DNA of 23,950 bases from Tieghemiomyces parasiticus (Eukaryota; Kickxellomycota; Dimargaritomycetes; Dimargaritales; Dimargaritaceae): positions 1 to 23,950 of the forward strand of contig JANBPT010000757.1 of NCBI GenBank assembly GCA_027575765.1, written 5' to 3'. Both the position numbers and the translations under genes were made by a program. The stretch's first letter is position 1. Each line of letters begins with the position of its first letter. Under the pieces are notes generated by a model. That model had not been told where the DNA came from. It was given only the letters and a program-made list of their open reading frames with translations, and searched no databases. Shown here piece by piece: positions 8,864-18,106 of this stretch.

Positions 8864-11509
8864 TTAGGTGCCAGGCCCATACCGTGGAGTAGAGTAGTTA
8901 TGGGCAGCCCCACCCGCCGGTCCCATCGACGGAGCACTCACCAACGACATGGACGCCTCCGAAGTTCCTGAAGTCGCCACGCCCGACGCTGACGAAAGTG
9001 TCATAGTCTGATCTATTTCCTCACGCCCACGCCACCCAGCTTGGTGCCCTGGCGGCATCATCGCGGTCGTCCGATCAAACAACTCAAGGGTTACGGTCGC
9101 TAAAAATGCCGGAATCGACCGGCGTTCCACAACCCAAAACTGGATGAGCGAGTCCAGGCTGCGCACGAAAGCGGCGTTCCCGCCGCCGGCTAGTTCGAGC
9201 GTCCCGGCGTCGTGCTGGTCCGATGTAAATATGAAGGAGTGGTCTTCGGCTTCGCCGTACATGGAGACCAGGCGCACCCGTCCGTTCTCCAGGAAGTCGA
9301 CCCGGTAGCCTAGGAGACTGAAGACGGCTTCGCGCATTTCTTGGGCCTTAGCCCGCCAGACCTGTATTGTGAGGGGTGATGTCGACAGATGTGGGGATAC
9401 ACAGGGGGTGGTGTATATGTATGGGCGTGTTAGTGATTTGGGCAGGGAACTCCGGTAGGCCATGGGCTAGCGGTAACCCAGGAGACTAGTAGCCGAGCCA
9501 GTCCGGGCTATTTGCCACTCACCTCCTTCAGGCGCGTCATACGCTTCTCCTTCTCGGCCACTTCTTTCGTCATCTCAGCGTTACTAGCCATCAGGTTTGC
9601 TACGGTCTGTTGGGGCACGAGCGGACCCTGAAGGTCATCTGAACCTTCCCTTGCATCAACTGCATGGGGCGCCGCTTTAGTTGTCGCGTCACTTCCCGCC
9701 GCCATGAGCTGCTGTAGGAGAGCAGCGTTCTCCTGGCGTAGGGACTGCAGGGTGGACTCTCGGATTGCGTAGGCGTGGGTGGTAGGGTTGTCGGCCAGCT
9801 GGAGCACGCGGGTGGTTCGCGGGTTATAGTCACCCTGGCCCACTTTATGCTCGAGGAGAGCCAACTCGCGGTCCTGAGTTTCAAGGCGTTTCTCAAGGCG
9901 GGACAGTTCGCGACGTAGGGCCTCGGCCTCCCCAGCGTCATCGCGGTGGTTATCACCAGGGTGAGCCGGGGCTACGCTGGCGGATCGTTGCTGGGTGGCA
10001 AGCTGCTCAGTGAGACGTTGGATTTGGTCGCGGTACTCGGCCGTCAGCTCTTCCAGCCCCTGGATCCGCTGGGTTTTGGCCGCGTCGTGGTGGGCCGCGC
10101 CCCCTTCCTCCCCGCCGTGAGAAAGGTTAGTGGTCATGTCTTCCATATCGTAGCTCTTGAGCTGCTCGCGGAGGAAGTCCACTTCGCGCTGGGCCAAGGC
10201 GCGCAGCTTCTCGAGGCGCTGGAGCGTCCGCTTATCCTTGCTGCGCTGCTGTTCTAGGGCGGTAACGCGCGTCTGGGCTTCCCCGAGCTGCCGCTGCTGC
10301 TCCTCATTTTCGACCCGTGCACCGGCCATCTGGGCCCGGAGCTGGCCCAGTTGATCACGGAGGCCGGCAATCTCCCGTCGCTGCTGGGCAATGGTCCGGC
10401 TAAGGGCGAGAGGAGACACATCCTCGCTCCTGGGCGTGGGATCCTGCTGGTCGTTCGTCACGGCCGGGGCCGCGGCATCAGGACCGGTGCCGGCCAGGGC
10501 CGCGCGGGCTGTACTCTCCCAGTGATCGCGCTGGTGGCGCAAGTCCTCGGCTTCCATCTCGAGGTCAGTGACCCGCTCCCGCAGGGGACGTAGCAGCTCA
10601 AGTTCGTGCTCAAGGCGGCCTTGCTGCTCGCGGGCCAGCTCAAAGTTTTCGTGTTTGACTTCCCAGTCCTCCACTTCCTTCTGCAGGTTGCGGATCTTAG
10701 TCTCTAGTTGCTTGATGTAGACCACCTGGTGGCGGAGGTCACCCCTTACCGAGTCCATGAGCGGATCACTGCGCTGGCGGGCCCGCAGATCGGCCAGTTC
10801 CCGCTCGGCCGTAACCAGGTCGCGCTGGGTGGTCTCGAGGGATCGCGCCAGTGTTTCCGTGTGTTGAGTCTTGTTCGTCAGCTGGTCGCGGAGCTGACGC
10901 GCTGTGTCGGCCTCGTGCCTTACCCGACCGTTGAGCAGCTGGACCTCCTCGCGCAAGTGCTGGACCGTTTCATTCTCGCCGCCGCCACTCCCTACCACGG
11001 TTAGACTGTCGTCATCCTCTGAGAGCAACAGCCGATCAATCCGTTCCTGGTGCTGAACCCGGAGCTGGCGGAGCTTGAGCTCGTAGCCTTCCTTGCACCG
11101 CTGCAACTCCTCCTCCAGGCGGAAACTCTGCGCAGTGGCCTCCTTCTCCTTTTCAAACAGGAACCGACGGTCCTTCTCGAGCTTCTCGATCCGGGCGCTC
11201 TGCTCTTTGATGGTCCGCTCAAACTCACGGAGTTGCGGTTCCTGGTTCAGCCGTTCCTGTTCTAGTTCCGACCGGGCCCGCGCGGCCTCGTACCGTAGTC
11301 GCTTACACGCTCGCCGCGTGCTATCGTAGTCAGTCTCTGGGCGGGACGAAATGAGAGGGTGGCAAGGGTGGACGGGTGAAGGGTAGCATGATTAGCGATG
11401 AACGCCCAGCGACGCGTGGCCGATTTGAAGTACGTTGTAGAACCGGCACACGCTGAGCGAATCGACGGGCACCGCAGGGCCTACCTTCGTCCTGAGGTAG
11501 CCCGTTCAT
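8864..11509 (-). CDS. MAD1: Spindle assembly checkpoint protein MAD1
   Basis: MAD1 recruits MAD2 to unattached kinetochores and nuclear pores and so delays anaphase. Proposed exons are 11509-11485, 11336-9523 and 9361-8864, giving 778 residues; the two introns are 148 and 161 bases. The 25-base first exon encodes MNGLPQDE and one base of the next codon, and the join restores frame into RACKRLRYEAARARSEL. A long coiled coil fills most of the protein. The MAD2-interaction motif TTRVLQLADNP lies at about 516-526, preceded by GQGDYNPR as in animal MAD1. The last exon encodes the RWD-like C-terminal domain (MREAVFSLLGYRVDFLENGR, IQFWVVERRSIPAFLATVTL). The second intron joins RLKE to VWRAKAQEM exactly where the family is continuous. 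A Ser/Gly/Ala-rich tail of about 65 residues follows the RWD domain, where other family members usually end. Confidence 0.95.
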
Positions 11510-12225
11510 AGCGAAGTGATGAGGGGTTATTCGTGCAGGGCCGGATGCCCTAAAGGTCGGGAAGGTCGTAAGTAATAGAGTGGGCTAGTCAATCAGCGAA
11601 GGCAAGCGGAGCTTATGTGTAGCAGGAAGGGATGAGGACCAAGAACAATCAAGGCGGCCTAGGGCGCTGGCATGTCCGAAGGGTGGCCGCATTCCATAAG
11701 CTGGCTTTGCGACCAGCCGCGGGAGCAAATACGAGAATCCATGCGCTCTTCTCCACAGCACCATGGTGGCTTTTTTTTCCACTGGCACGCGGGGCATGTC
11801 GCGATGCTGTTAGTCTTTCAGTCCATGCAGAGGAGTGAAGTCCCCAGAAAAAATGCACCTTCGGGATCAAGAGCGGTTATGGCTTATCTCGCCGGCCTTG
11901 GGGCAGCCCACCCCGCTTCAAAGCCAATCTAGAAACCTATCTCACCCCGTTGATAGACGCCATTACATCCTAGACTTATTTTGCACAATAACTACGTTGA
12001 GCAAGAAAGATGGCCTGTACATTTAATGTTCAGAGGATATGCACGTTGGGCCAATTGATACAAGACGTAGCTGAAGAGACGCCGAATAAAAACAGTATAT
12101 ATAAAAAAACACTAAACCAGACAAGTTTACGTTGACGAAAAAAAAAAGAAAACAATACAACTCAACACTAGTAGAGGCCGGTCGGAACCTTCTTCGGAAG
12201 CCCTCATCACACAGCAAGATCGCAG
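11510..12225. other. Intergenic region between CHO1 3' end and MAD1 start
   Basis: This 716-base spacer should contain the MAD1 promoter and the 3' untranslated region of the phosphatidylserine synthase gene. Several short open frames overlap here on both strands at 11585-11932, but their peptides show no domain and contradict each other. I see no RNA gene. The part nearest CHO1 (about 11980-12160) is AT-rich with A runs. Confidence 0.55.
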
Positions 12226-12972
12226 CTAAAGCTTAGGGATCCGCAGGGTCTGGCTGATCATGGTGGTGCCGCTGAACACATAAAGAAGGACGAGTGGGTG
12301 GTAGGTGAACCCACCGCCGACGTGGTACTCTCCGAAGGCCACGCTGGGGCCGAGCCGGCCGATGTAGACGAGGTAGGCGAACAGGCCGACAATGGCAATG
12401 GAGGTCGGGATAGGAGTACCTTCAAAGTAATGAATCTTTCCGGTACTGTCCTTCGGCAGCGACGCCACGGTGGCATTGTAGCGGGCGAGACGGGATATTC
12501 CACAGGCCACAAAGTACACCATGGCGACAATGTCCAGGTTGGTCTGGAGGCCCAGAGCGAACCCGACAGCGGCGGGAGCCACGCCAAACGACACTAGGTC
12601 GGCCAGTGAGTCGAGCTCCTGGCCCAGCAACGAACTCTTCTGGCGCCAGCGGGCCACACGGCCGTCCAGAACGTCCAAGAAGGCACCCACCGGGATCAGT
12701 ATGAGGGCTACCCAGAGGTACCAGTCGTTAAGGTCGGTCACCAGGTATTTCATGCTGCACAGAATGGAGGTCATGCCACACACCCCGTTGCCTAGTGTGA
12801 GGAAGTCGGCCAGGTGGAAGGACCGCACCAACGAGAAATGGGCCGGTCGGTCGGAGAGCGAGGCTGCGACAGTGGGCGCCACGTCGGGTTCCGAGGAGGA
12901 GTTGACTTCGCGACGACGGTTCCGCGGGGCGGTTGCGCCGTTACGCACGACGGGTGGAGACTTGAGGGCCAT
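12226..12972 (-). CDS. CHO1: CDP-diacylglycerol-serine O-phosphatidyltransferase
   Basis: This 248-residue intronless integral membrane enzyme transfers a phosphatidyl group from CDP-diacylglycerol to serine, making phosphatidylserine, probably in the endoplasmic reticulum. The CDP-alcohol phosphotransferase motif is complete: Asp100, Asp103-Gly104, Ala107-Arg108, Gly117, Asp121 and Asp125, within FLDVLDGRVARWRQKSSLLG and QELDSLAD. A hydrophilic N-terminus of about 50 residues is followed by about six hydrophobic segments, including LWVALILIPVGAFL, DIVAMVYFVACGIS and SIAIVGLFAYLVYIG. The family also includes phosphatidylinositol and phosphatidylglycerophosphate synthases. The sequences GNGVCGMTSI and HYFEGTPIPTS match the serine-type branch typical of fungi and bacteria; animals make phosphatidylserine by base exchange instead. 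The ATG at 12972 is the first in frame. The S28 peptidase gene is transcribed divergently. Confidence 0.94.
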   Translation of the reverse strand: MALKSPPVVRNGATAPRNRRREVNSSSEPDVAPTVAASLSDRPAHFSLVRSFHLADFLTLGNGVCGMTSILCSMKYLVTDLNDWYLWVALILIPVGAFLDVLDGRVARWRQKSSLLGQELDSLADLVSFGVAPAAVGFALGLQTNLDIVAMVYFVACGISRLARYNATVASLPKDSTGKIHYFEGTPIPTSIAIVGLFAYLVYIGRLGPSVAFGEYHVGGGFTYHPLVLLYVFSGTTMISQTLRIPKL

Positions 12973-14441
12973 TGGCGGAAGGGGGCGAATGAGAGTGGTG
13001 GTTGGCGGGCAATAAGGGGGTTTGTGATGGAAGGGTAGGTGACAAGGCTAAAGGGTGCAATGCGGGTCAAGTGGCGACTGGTGAGAGAGAAAGTAAGAGG
13101 ACCCCTAATGGTGGGTAGCTAAGGTCGAGGAAGGGAGGGGCCAGCGTGAACCAGGGTCGAGCGAGCGGGCCGTGGGGGCAATTAAGTGAGTGACGACAGA
13201 GGGCCTAGCTGGTAAGCGTCTGCGGCAGGCCAAGGTGACGTAGCCGTCCACCCCATAGGTCCCAGGAAACCGGGGTAAGAATGGGGGAGGGGCCGAGTAA
13301 ATACGTCCTAATGGCCCGGCGGACAGTGGTGGCGGGGAAACCCATAGACGGAGAGGGCTTGGCAGACTGATTAAGGCCCCCAGGAGGCTAGATGTGATGA
13401 GGTGGTGCCGTCGGTGAGAGAGGGCGCTGCCAGGACCCTGGCTTGGCGCGGTAACTAGCAAACATGCCGATAGGGGAAGGACGTTTGCGCTTCTGGGCAA
13501 CTGTGCTGCGGCGCAGGTGGCCGTATCGGTTCCTGTGGGTCACTGCGCACAGTTACCAAGCTACCCAACTGCCGCGAGTCAACCATGTCCGCCTTGCGGT
13601 CAGCCCCCATTTTCGTAGGGCAGTGACCTTATCGAAGGTACAGCGGCCCAGCTCCATACCTGCCGCAGGACGATCATCATCTGGAAGGCAGGGGTCTGCC
13701 TGCTGGCTGGCGAGCGATCTAAACGGCCCTTCATAGCCTTTGGCAGCCTCTGGTATACCGCAACCAACGCTTTGGTAAGCCATGGCGGGACCCTTGAGCC
13801 TACGACCTTAGGATATGCCCTAGTGAGTGGCCAGCCTTGTCCTGGACTGGGGCTATAAAAGCCTCCTCGGCGTCCTTGACTGCGTTGTTGGCCCGTAGTT
13901 CTTTTACACCTCTCCCCACTGCGTCCAGGGGACTACTCGCCGATCCACATTGCAGCCTCGCTTGCCAATATCCCTAGGCATTCTCCTATTTACGCGGACA
14001 CGTGCTTTGGTTGCGACAGCTGACCCCTGGCGCCCTTTGTGTGTCTCCGCGCCGATCCCCACTGCGCACAGCTCACGCCCAAAGTCAGGTGGCTATTTCT
14101 GGGTGCCCCCCCCCCACCCCACTGGCCTCATTCACACGTTAGAGCTCCTGGGCCACCCCTCAGCACCACCTCCCGCTACATCGCAGCAGTCCACTACCCT
14201 GTTCGCCTGAGGTGTAGTCACAGCCCTCCATCCCTATCTGCTGGTCGATACCCCGCTTGCTTCTTGTTTAACTCCGCACCCCACAAACCTTATATCGTGT
14301 ATTAATTGTGGCACCTCCCTACTTGCTGCCGTATCACCCTTCCCGGACTTTCCTACTGGCAGCAGCTCTCTCCTCAGCCGCCACCCCCATTCGCCCCGCC
14401 GTTCCGACCACATCTCCACTCTCCGCTCTCCCTCTTCGGCC
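12973..14441. other. Long divergent intergenic region with TATA box and leader
   Basis: This 1469-base spacer lies between CHO1 (minus) and the S28 peptidase (plus). The part from 13861 to 14441 contains no ATG on the plus strand, is pyrimidine-rich and begins just downstream of a TATA box, so it looks like the 5' leader of the peptidase gene. The part from 12973 to 13850 contains open frames on both strands (for example 13553-13783 on the minus strand, 13464-13736 on the plus strand). They give peptides without recognisable domains, and I do not call them genes. Confidence 0.55.
13853..13860 (+). promoter_or_regulatory. Probable TATA box of the S28 peptidase gene
   Basis: The sequence ctataaaa is followed about 25-30 bases later by a plausible start-site region. 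It faces the S28 gene, and no plus-strand ATG occurs between it and the S28 start at 14442. A second AT-rich site (ttatatcg, about 14290) could give a shorter leader. No transcript data are available. Confidence 0.55.
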
Positions 14442-16314
14442 ATGAACTACCAAATGTTCCTCGCCGTAGTGGCCCTGCTCTGTCTGCAGGTGGTCCGACA
14501 CGTCGTCCACGCCGACCCGCTGGCGGTGCGCATGGTGGACGACTTGGTCACCTTCAAGTAAGTGCATCCTAGCAGTTCCGCGCTCTGCCTACGCGTTCGA
14601 CCCGCCGAGGGCTGCACCAGTATCCGAAGTAACCCGACGATGAAAGTCACGGGGGCCGGTTGGCTCTATCTCCCCTCACCACCTGACCACCGACTCTATC
14701 TCCGCCATGTCCCCCATAACTACCCTACGGCCACTTCCCTTTTTAGACAAGGCTTCTTTGACGACGACGACAACGACCCGTTTTTCAGTCTGGTGGCGGC
14801 CCCCGAGGAGGAACATTGGTTCCAGCAGCGCATCGACCACCTGGGTTTCTACCGCAAGACTTTCCGTCAGCTGTACTACGTTAACGATACCTACTATCGC
14901 CCGGGCGGCCCCGTGTACTGTAAGTGGCCTTTCTGACTGATCAACTGTCCGGATACAACAGCCGCGCAACGTTGGCCTAGGGACCGGCTAGTACTGTTAC
15001 TGGCACTAATGTGCATTCTAATGATCACTCCCTTTTTACCCGCCTCGCCTAGTGTACTGCCCGGGCGAGTCCGCCAATAAGATCTCTACAGTTAAGAGCG
15101 GATTCCTGCTCAACCTGGCCGAGGCGACCAACGGGTTGGTGGTATCCTTGGAGCACCGCTATTACGGACGCTCCAACCCGGTGCCCGACCTCAGCCCGCG
15201 CAACATGCGGTACCTGAGCGTGGCCCAAGCCCTAGCTGACATGGCCCATTTCATTGAGACCGCTGAACTGCCACAGATCGAAAAGAACCGCGCGGACGTG
15301 CGCTGGATAGTTGTGGGCGGCTCCTACGCCGCCAATCTGGCCGTATGGATGCGGCTCAAGTACCCGGACCTGGTCTACGCTGCCTACTCGTCGTCTGGCC
15401 CCGTGCGGGCCAAGTATGACTTCTACGAATACGACCTCATGGTGGGCCGTCGCCTCCCCTGCGCGGACGCCGTGGCCGAGGCCGTGCGCCAGATCGATGA
15501 GGTGCTATACAGTGGTGACGAGTCGGCCATTCGTGACCTAAAGACTGCCTTCGGCCTCGAGGCCCTCGAACGACCCGCCGATTTCGCCGGGGCCCTTGTG
15601 GACCAGATGACTAGCCTGGTGCAGTACTACGCCCCACCGGTCGCCAACAAGACAGACGCCGTGGCCGACTACTGCGCAGCCTTCAATCTCAACGATAACA
15701 TGGGAGCCGGCAGTATTGGTCTAGTCGAGAGCTTTGCCGCACTGACCAAGCGCTACCTGGCCGAGAAGAAAGTCAAGGTGTTGGAGACGTACGACACCTA
15801 CCGTAATGCCAACAACTACACCCTGGACCAGAGCGGCCGCGCGTGGTTCTATCAGACCTGTACCGAGTTTGCCTATTGGCAGACCGCCCCACCCACCTCG
15901 GCCATGCGCAGCCTCCGGTCCCGCCTGGTTGATATCGACTACAACGAAGCGCCCTGTCGCGCCTACTTTGGTGCCCAAGTTTCGCTCCCCGTTGACGTGT
16001 CCCGTATCAACCGCCAATATCACGGTGACCAAATTGAAGTCACCCGCGTGTACTACGTCAACGGCGAGTTTGATCCCTGGCGGTACCTGTCCGTCTCCGC
16101 CCCCACCGCTCCACCACGCGCCCCCACCACGCCAGATGTCCACGTACGCGTCATCCCTGGCGGGTCCCATTGTTATGATTTGCGTCGTCCCACCGATACC
16201 GACTGGGACGAGCTCAAAGAGATTCGTGCGGATATCATTCGTACGTTCCGCGAGTGGCTTAGCCAGAAGAACACAGCCCTTCCTGAGCAAGACGATTGGG
16301 AGTCAACTTTCTAG
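14442..16314 (+). CDS. Secreted serine peptidase, family S28
   Basis: Proposed exons are 14442-14557, 14747-14919 and 15053-16314, giving 516 residues. The family includes lysosomal Pro-X carboxypeptidase, dipeptidyl peptidase II and thymus-specific serine protease; members cleave near proline or remove short peptides. Residues 1-24 form a signal peptide (FLAVVALLCLQVV core, likely cut after HVVHA). FQQRIDHLGFY starts the catalytic domain. Joining exons 2 and 3 restores the family motif GGPVYLYCPGES, which supports that intron. The catalytic triad is visible: Ser187 in VVGGSYAANLAVW, Asp437 in NGEFDPW and His469 in GGSHCYDL. EHRYYGRSNPV is also typical. An acidic run, FFDDDDNDPFF, lies in the N-terminal region before the catalytic domain. 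The enzyme is likely exported or vacuolar. The exact substrate cannot be read from sequence. Confidence 0.93.
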
Positions 16315-16845
16315 TTGAAACTCAATTGCTGTGGCCCGGCCCTTATTTCTAAGGCGCATCCGCACATGTCCAAGCGGCTCTCTTAATGCTGAAGGTAGTC
16401 CTTCAGATCTATATATAAATTACAATCCTCCCTTTGAAACCAAGACTCACGTTTAGTATAATCGAATTGCGGCTAGGAATTCCCTGTCAAACACAGTACA
16501 GTCAGTCCAAGCAGGTTAGACACAAAATTGTCGGCGGTTAGCGTATTAACAGATCCCAGAATACTATCACGTGATTTAACCTGCACGCGGTATGTAGCCC
16601 AATTTCGCTTGGGTCTGCTGTACTTTTTTTTTTACCGGCCCAAACATACTTCGAGAGCGCGGTCTTGGACGGCCCCGGCGAAACCATCAGGCCAGTCCGA
16701 GCGAGGCAGTACAGCTTAGAAGCCTACCCGATTCGCCAATTCGCACCGACCCTCATTCCATTTCCCGGGTCATTTTGTCGACCGGCCAACTTATCAACTC
16801 TCGACTCGACCATAACCGTCTTTCCCTCTGCAGTCATTGCCCGCC
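16315..16845. other. Tandem intergenic region
   Basis: This 531-base spacer follows the S28 stop and precedes the acidic/RGG gene on the same strand. It has an AT-rich tract (tatatataaatt, about 16411-16422) suited to the S28 3' end, a T run at about 16625-16634 and a pyrimidine-rich stretch before the next ATG. The open frames at 16528-16868 are short and motif-free. Confidence 0.55.
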
Positions 16846-17844
16846 ATGTTGAAACGGGTGAGCGATAGCTACAATTCATACTACGGCACGTCAGCCAAGA
16901 AAACCCGCAAGTCTGTAGACAGCGACAGCGACAGCGAAACCGAAACCCGAAAGAATCCTAACCGCCCACTCTCCAGCAGCGACGACGACGATAGCGTTCA
17001 CAGCAGCGATAGGTCCGAATCCGACCGTGACGAGGCGGTTGAGGACGAGGAGGACCAGGGCGACAGTAGCAACGGCGAGGACTCCAGTGACGATGAGGAC
17101 GACACTACTGCGCAGGAAATTTTCCAGTTCCTGAAGGCCAAGGTGGCCGCCCAGGGAGGCGACTCGGCGGACGAGGATGAAGACGAAGACTCCTCGGACG
17201 AAAACGGCGATTCAGACGAAGAAGATGAGGAGGAAAACGACGATTCAGACGAAGTGGACGAAGACGAAGGCGCCTCGGACGAAAACGACGATTCAGACGA
17301 AGGGGTATCTGACATGGCATCTGAGGACCAAGATGGCGACTCGGAAGAGGATAGCGACAACTTCCAACTCACATACCAATGCGGACTCTGTCCGGATATC
17401 ATACTCCTAACTGAGAAAATCGCCGAATCCCACGTGCGGGGAAAGAAACACCGCAAACGTGTCCACGAGCACGAACGGGCCAACAATCTTGAACTGACCG
17501 ATTTTGACGCCATCGATGCCGAGCTCGCCGAGGACGAGAAAGCCTCCCTCGCCAGTAATGGTGAAGAGCCAAATACTATCGATACTATGAGCTCAGGACA
17601 GATCATGGAGGGTGTCAGGAAGTACGTTGAGAGCTTGCAGGGTGGTAGGGGTGGTGCGGGCCGCGGACGTGGACGAGGGGATGGTCGTGGGCGCGGACGT
17701 GGATCTGGCAGGGGTCGCGGTGGGAGCCGTGGGCGCGGGTTTGGAGGGAGTCGCGGCAGGAGCCATGGTTGGGGCGGCCCACGTGGTGGATCTGGTGGCC
17801 GGGGAGGCCGAGGTGGTTTCCGCGGTCGTGGACGCGGTAACTAG
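16846..17844 (+). CDS. Acidic protein with U1-type zinc finger and RGG tail, function unknown
   Basis: This 332-residue intronless gene has a clear three-part layout, but I cannot assign it to a named protein. Residues 1-25 are basic. Residues about 26-172 are dominated by Asp, Glu and Ser, with one ordered-looking island, TAQEIFQFLKAKVAAQ (about 88-103). A U1/matrin-type zinc finger follows: Cys179, Cys182, His196, His202 (C-x2-C-x13-H-x5-H), then a basic HRKRVHEHER stretch. A short mixed region (NNLELTDFDAIDAELAEDEK) leads to a Gly/Arg-rich RGG tail from about 266 to the end. Acidic blocks plus RGG tails occur in nucleolar RNA-binding proteins such as nucleolin, and U1-type fingers bind RNA. 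A nucleolar or ribonucleoprotein role is therefore a reasonable inference. The frame extends to a TTG at 16837, but the ATG at 16846 is the likely start. Confidence 0.85.
   Translation: MLKRVSDSYNSYYGTSAKKTRKSVDSDSDSETETRKNPNRPLSSSDDDDSVHSSDRSESDRDEAVEDEEDQGDSSNGEDSSDDEDDTTAQEIFQFLKAKVAAQGGDSADEDEDEDSSDENGDSDEEDEEENDDSDEVDEDEGASDENDDSDEGVSDMASEDQDGDSEEDSDNFQLTYQCGLCPDIILLTEKIAESHVRGKKHRKRVHEHERANNLELTDFDAIDAELAEDEKASLASNGEEPNTIDTMSSGQIMEGVRKYVESLQGGRGGAGRGRGRGDGRGRGRGSGRGRGGSRGRGFGGSRGRSHGWGGPRGGSGGRGGRGGFRGRGRGN
17192..17302 (+). repeat. Short tandem-like coding repeats in the acidic domain
   Basis: A unit resembling cctcggacgaaaacg followed by cgattcagacgaa occurs at 17192-17220 and almost exactly again at 17273-17302. 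A partial copy lies at 17229-17253. Each encodes SDEN(G/D)DSDE-type acidic residues. The near identity at DNA level suggests recent duplication or slippage, so this segment may vary in length between strains. Confidence 0.75.
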
Positions 17845-18106
17845 TTAGGCCATCTCTCTTTCCCTAGTGCCCAGTCTTAATCCTCATCCATGCTTTTAGA
17901 CCACCATTCTCCTTTCCAGGACAAGCTGTGATATGCACCTTTAATTTTTCGCCTGTACTGCTTGGGTAACCCTGGTTGTCTTTTGTAATGCATCATAAAT
18001 ACCTTGAGATCTAATGACTTAAATATCTACGCTCTAGTAAAATACGAAATAGGATAGAGTGGCAGTCTGGTGCTGAGAGTAGCTGAGAAAAGGGAGGCCA
18101 TGGCCA
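17845..18106. other. Convergent intergenic region
   Basis: This 262-base AT-rich spacer lies between the stop codons of the acidic/RGG gene (plus) and the ACSF3-like gene (minus). It should hold both polyadenylation regions. No gene is seen. Confidence 0.6.

Noticed and set aside
13105..13783. Possible extra gene in the CHO1-S28 spacer, including a minus-strand frame starting at an ATG (13783) with a donor-like gtatgg near 13660
   Set aside because: I could not chain exons into a protein with any recognisable motif, and competing frames on both strands look equally good.
16998..17606. 202-residue minus-strand Ser-rich open frame opposite the acidic/RGG gene
   Set aside because: It is the antisense shadow of Asp/Glu/Ser codons in a low-complexity region; poly-Ser runs arise automatically.
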